The notes under the pieces: generated by a model
Databases searched by the model: none
What the model was told of the DNA's origin: nothing
What the model saw: the letters and a program-made list of their open reading frames with translations, nothing else
Shown here: in pieces, positions 61,271-64,000 of the stretch
Layout of the letters: each line of letters begins with the position of its first letter
How positions within the stretch are numbered: position 1 is the first letter of the stretch
Assembly: GCF_030848805.1 (NCBI RefSeq)
Contig: NC_092361.1
Location: forward strand, 14,559,444 to 14,623,443
Origin: Temnothorax longispinosus
Taxonomy: Eukaryota > Arthropoda > Insecta > Hymenoptera > Formicidae
Direction: 5' to 3'
DNA: 64,000 bases
Made by a program: the position numbers and the translations under genes

Positions 61271-61534
61271 CACTGAAAAAAAAATTTGTTAATCCGAAAA
61301 AATATCTAGTCCGATACATGCAACTAAACATGTTAGTTAGATAACTAAACATTAGTTGTTTCAACAATTATTAAGTTGCACTAAAAAAGGTATAGTGCAT
61401 TCGTGTCAACCATCAAAATTTTTTTATCAAGAATTAATTAATTCAACTAATGTTCATAGTTAAACTAATTAATATGTTTAGTTGCACGTATCGGACTAAA
61501 TATTTGTTTGGATTTACACATTTTTTTCTCAGTG
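61271..61534. mobile_element. Long-TIR MITE, CACTGAAAAAAAA termini
   Basis: Arms of about 100 bp pair: CACTGAAAAAAAAATTTGT…AATCC…TAGTCCGATAC…TGCAACTAAACAT at the left against its complement at the right (…GGACTAAATATTTGTTTGGATTTACACA…CAGTG). 264 bp and non-coding. Superfamily undetermined. Confidence 0.8.
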
Positions 61535-62710
61535 TGCAAAAGAAGATATAATGGATATTGCATTGTATGCAGTAGATATGCAAAATATACGAAATAGATG
61601 AAGTATAAGAAAAGTTAATGAATAACGGATCCAAATTGCTAGACGTGAAATGGAGAAGCTAGAGTGTGTAATGTGAAGGAATCCATGAGAGATTAGAAAT
61701 TAAAAGATTTCGCGAGACCAAGATTTTATAAGATGTCCGTAGCGTAATTAATGTGACGTTTGTAATATTCTGATACGCATCTCTTATCTTTATCTCATAT
61801 ATTTTGTACACTTGCAACGTGAGAAAATTACCGTATTGCACGTTCTTATTTTTCTCCGTAATAACGTTTGACATTTCGCTTATGCGGTGCAATGGCTGTG
61901 TCAGACTTGGTCAACATATAGATCGCACGGCGATAAATAACGGAGCGGCTTCGATCGGAAATAAAATGTGCGCGATGTCGCCGTCGGGGGAAGCGTACTC
62001 TCCCTCCGGAGGAGTACTTCTGGATTCCTATGTCGAGAGCGTCACGAATTCATTAAGTAGCGAATTATTGAGGCCGATATCGCGCGCGGTTATGCTCGAC
62101 TCTGACGTCTTTGTCGCTAAATAAGGAACGGGCCGGGGTGTCGTGACACCGATACCGTAATTTCGCACGACGAACAAAGAGAGGGTTGTGCAAATATACG
62201 TACGGAGAAAGGGATCGTGCCTCGTAGATACGAAAACATGTGAGCGCGTATCGCCGCGGCCGCGCCGGTATCTATTCCATGATTAACCCCGACTCTCAAC
62301 CCCCCCCCGCTCCCCACCCATTAATTATTTTCACTGACCCGAAGTGTGTCAGCGTATACGAGCGTATGCGAGCGCACTCGGAGGAGATACGTTTGTTTTT
62401 TTCTTCACTCGGCGAAGCGACAATCGACAAATAGACAAATTTAATTCGATCAATGCCAGCCGAGATATCCCGCTTCGAACGGTATATGAGTCTGTCATTT
62501 CGAAAGATTGACATTTCGGAATTTTAGATACGGATACATATACCAATCAAGCAAAAGGTCATAAGACTCGAGTGAAAGAACCTTTCTTATGTCACAGTAG
62601 TCTTTTGACCTTTTTTGGCTTTCTAATTTTCTTGTTTTCTCTTTTTCAATTATATATACGTACATATATCAATTCGTATTATTTTATTTGTTCTATTCAG
62701 ACTGATTATT
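61535..62710. other. Non-coding spacer with a GC-rich patch
   Basis: AT-rich to 61850, GC-richer at 61900-62440, then AT-rich. No gene or array recognised. Confidence 0.4.
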
Positions 62711-63433
62711 TTAAGGGGGAATACGCAGTCAGAGGCGCAAAAAAAAGAGGGATTTTCTCGAATTTTTTTTACGTAAACGTATTAACTTTTTTATTCAGAA
62801 ACTTTTACTTGATATTAATATGTTTGACGAACTTTTTGTATTTTTTTTTAGTAGAAAATAATAGTTATTATAATTTTGGCGAATATTTTAATACAAGTCC
62901 TAAAAAAAAAGTAGCATTCCGGTGAACATCATATCTCGAGACAGGATTATCTAAAATAAAAAACCAAGAAGATTTCGTTAGTAGATGACTTTATCTTCCG
63001 TATGAACGAAGGATTTCGAAAAAAATTGAATTTTGAATTTTTTAGAGAACTTTGAAGTTCGAGTCACGATTTTTACTAAAAAAAATTGACCATTTTATTT
63101 TTGTAAAACAAGTTCTAATCGTTGAAAAAAAAATCCTTCGTCCACACGGAAGCTTAATATGTATAAAAGAAGTGTGTAAAATTTCAAAAAGATCGGTGCA
63201 GTAGATTTTGAGATATCGTGTCCACCGACTTCAGTATATGAATAAAAGCCAAAATTATTCGCCAAAATTATAATAACTATTATTTTCTACTAAAAAAAAT
63301 ACAAAAAGTTCGTCAAACATATATTAATATCATGTAAAAGTTTCTGAATAAAAAAGTTAATACGTTTACGTAAAAAAAATTCGAGAAAAAATCCCTCTTT
63401 TTTTTGCGCCTCTGACTGCGTATTCCCCCTTAA
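62711..63433. mobile_element. piggyBac-type nonautonomous element with long inverted repeats
   Basis: The element at 62715-63429 is flanked by TTAA on both sides (62711-62714 and 63430-63433), the piggyBac target. It starts GGGGGAATACGCAGTCAGAG and ends with the exact complement. The inverted repeats run about 180 bp with only a few differences, which suggests recent activity. The centre holds a second inverted pair (AACGAAGGATTT and AAATCCTTCGTC). Open frames inside are AT-rich and not transposase-like. Confidence 0.85.
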
Positions 63434-64000
63434 TACTTGATTGGTGTCAATCTAAAGTATTTCGTAATAATGATTTACTGTATAAACCCGAATCTCCGTC
63501 TGTCGGAAGAGACGTTAAACCGTTGGTCCAAAGGATTAAAGTGAGAGGAGAAAGGGTACATAGTAGAGGTTTGGGTAACGTACCTAGACAAAAACGCCTT
63601 GCAAACCTCGCGGGGATAAGCAATAAAAATAGTTTAGTATAAACCCGAATCTAATTGTACGACTCTTTTTTTAACATAATATTACATTATATAATACGAT
63701 TTAATACAGTATCGCCATTCTTTCTTTTCGAATATATTAATTTGTTAGTCGACAATGCTCAACAGGCACGAATATTATATTCAATAAGTGTCATCGAATA
63801 ACATGCACTATTCTATTCAAATTGTTTATTTTAACACTTGATTTGTGTCTAACGGTTTAATGTATAAACTCGAATCTCCAATTACAGGACAGCGCTTCTT
63901 TAACAGAATATCATAATATAATACGATTTAATATAGTAAAGTCATTCTTTCTCTTCAAAGATATTAATTCGTCGATCGACAATGATCAATGATCAACAGA
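63434..64000 (+). repeat. Directly repeated, retroelement-tail-like sequence at the right edge
   Basis: GTATAAACCCGAATCT recurs at 63480, 63637 and (as GTATAAACTCGAATCT) 63862. The second and third copies continue together through TATAATACGATTTAATA, CATTCTTTCT and GTCGACAATG. The first copy continues TCCGTCTGTCGGAAGAGACG then TTAAACCGTTGGTCC, resembling the 3' tail commonly seen after non-LTR retrotransposon ORFs in arthropods. That resemblance is from memory and tentative. The array runs past the window edge. Confidence 0.45.

Noticed and set aside
1..64000. CRISPR arrays, prokaryotic operons, phage or defence islands
   Set aside because: Spliced genes, animal orthologues and MITEs show this is eukaryotic nuclear DNA; no regularly spaced short repeats were seen.

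Overview
The window looks like nuclear DNA from an insect, most likely a hymenopteran and possibly an ant. The reasons are short GT-AG introns, proteins that match well-known animal orthologues end to end, AT-rich DNA broken by sharp GC/CpG-rich islands, and many small palindromic DNA transposons. The species assignment is inference; no search could be run.

All four confident protein genes lie in the first 18.6 kb. They are uridine-cytidine kinase-like 1 (UCKL1, minus strand, 5' part only, running off the left edge), Rab10 (plus, complete, 200 aa), a Lifeguard/GRINA-type TMBIM membrane protein (minus, complete, 325 aa) and the tUTP ribosome-biogenesis factor UTP4/Cirhin (plus, complete, 691 aa). 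Exon junctions were worked out by hand, and reading frame and phase close at every junction. UCKL1 and Rab10 are divergent, Rab10 and Lifeguard converge with their poly(A) signals only about 40 bp apart, and Lifeguard and UTP4 are divergent. They are housekeeping genes with no evident shared pathway.

Downstream of UTP4 is a block of about five diverged, roughly 0.5-kb tandem units (19.04-21.3 kb), followed by a dense cluster of palindromic MITE-like elements (18.7-22.45 kb). From about 22.4 kb to the right edge I see no convincing protein-coding gene. This 41-kb stretch alternates AT-rich DNA with GC/CpG-rich, GA-rich and trinucleotide-rich islands that look like promoter, enhancer or untranslated-exon territory, perhaps a large intron or regulatory desert of a gene outside the window. 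Four of these islands share the palindrome GTCTAGAC, twice within the 14-mer CGTCTAGACGCCCC.

The most striking structure is a very large imperfect inverted repeat at 52.16-57.40 kb. Its arms are about 1.8 and 2.4 kb, with a roughly 1-kb spacer whose left edge holds a Tc1/mariner-type MITE. Another MITE inserted into the right arm only, and the left arm preserves the empty site. The right end holds a recent-looking TTAA-flanked piggyBac-type nonautonomous element with long, nearly identical inverted repeats, next to directly repeated, LINE-tail-like sequence. A Penelope-like/hammerhead-like fragment lies near 33.7 kb, and a hAT MITE with a perfect 8-bp target duplication sits at the Rab10 promoter.
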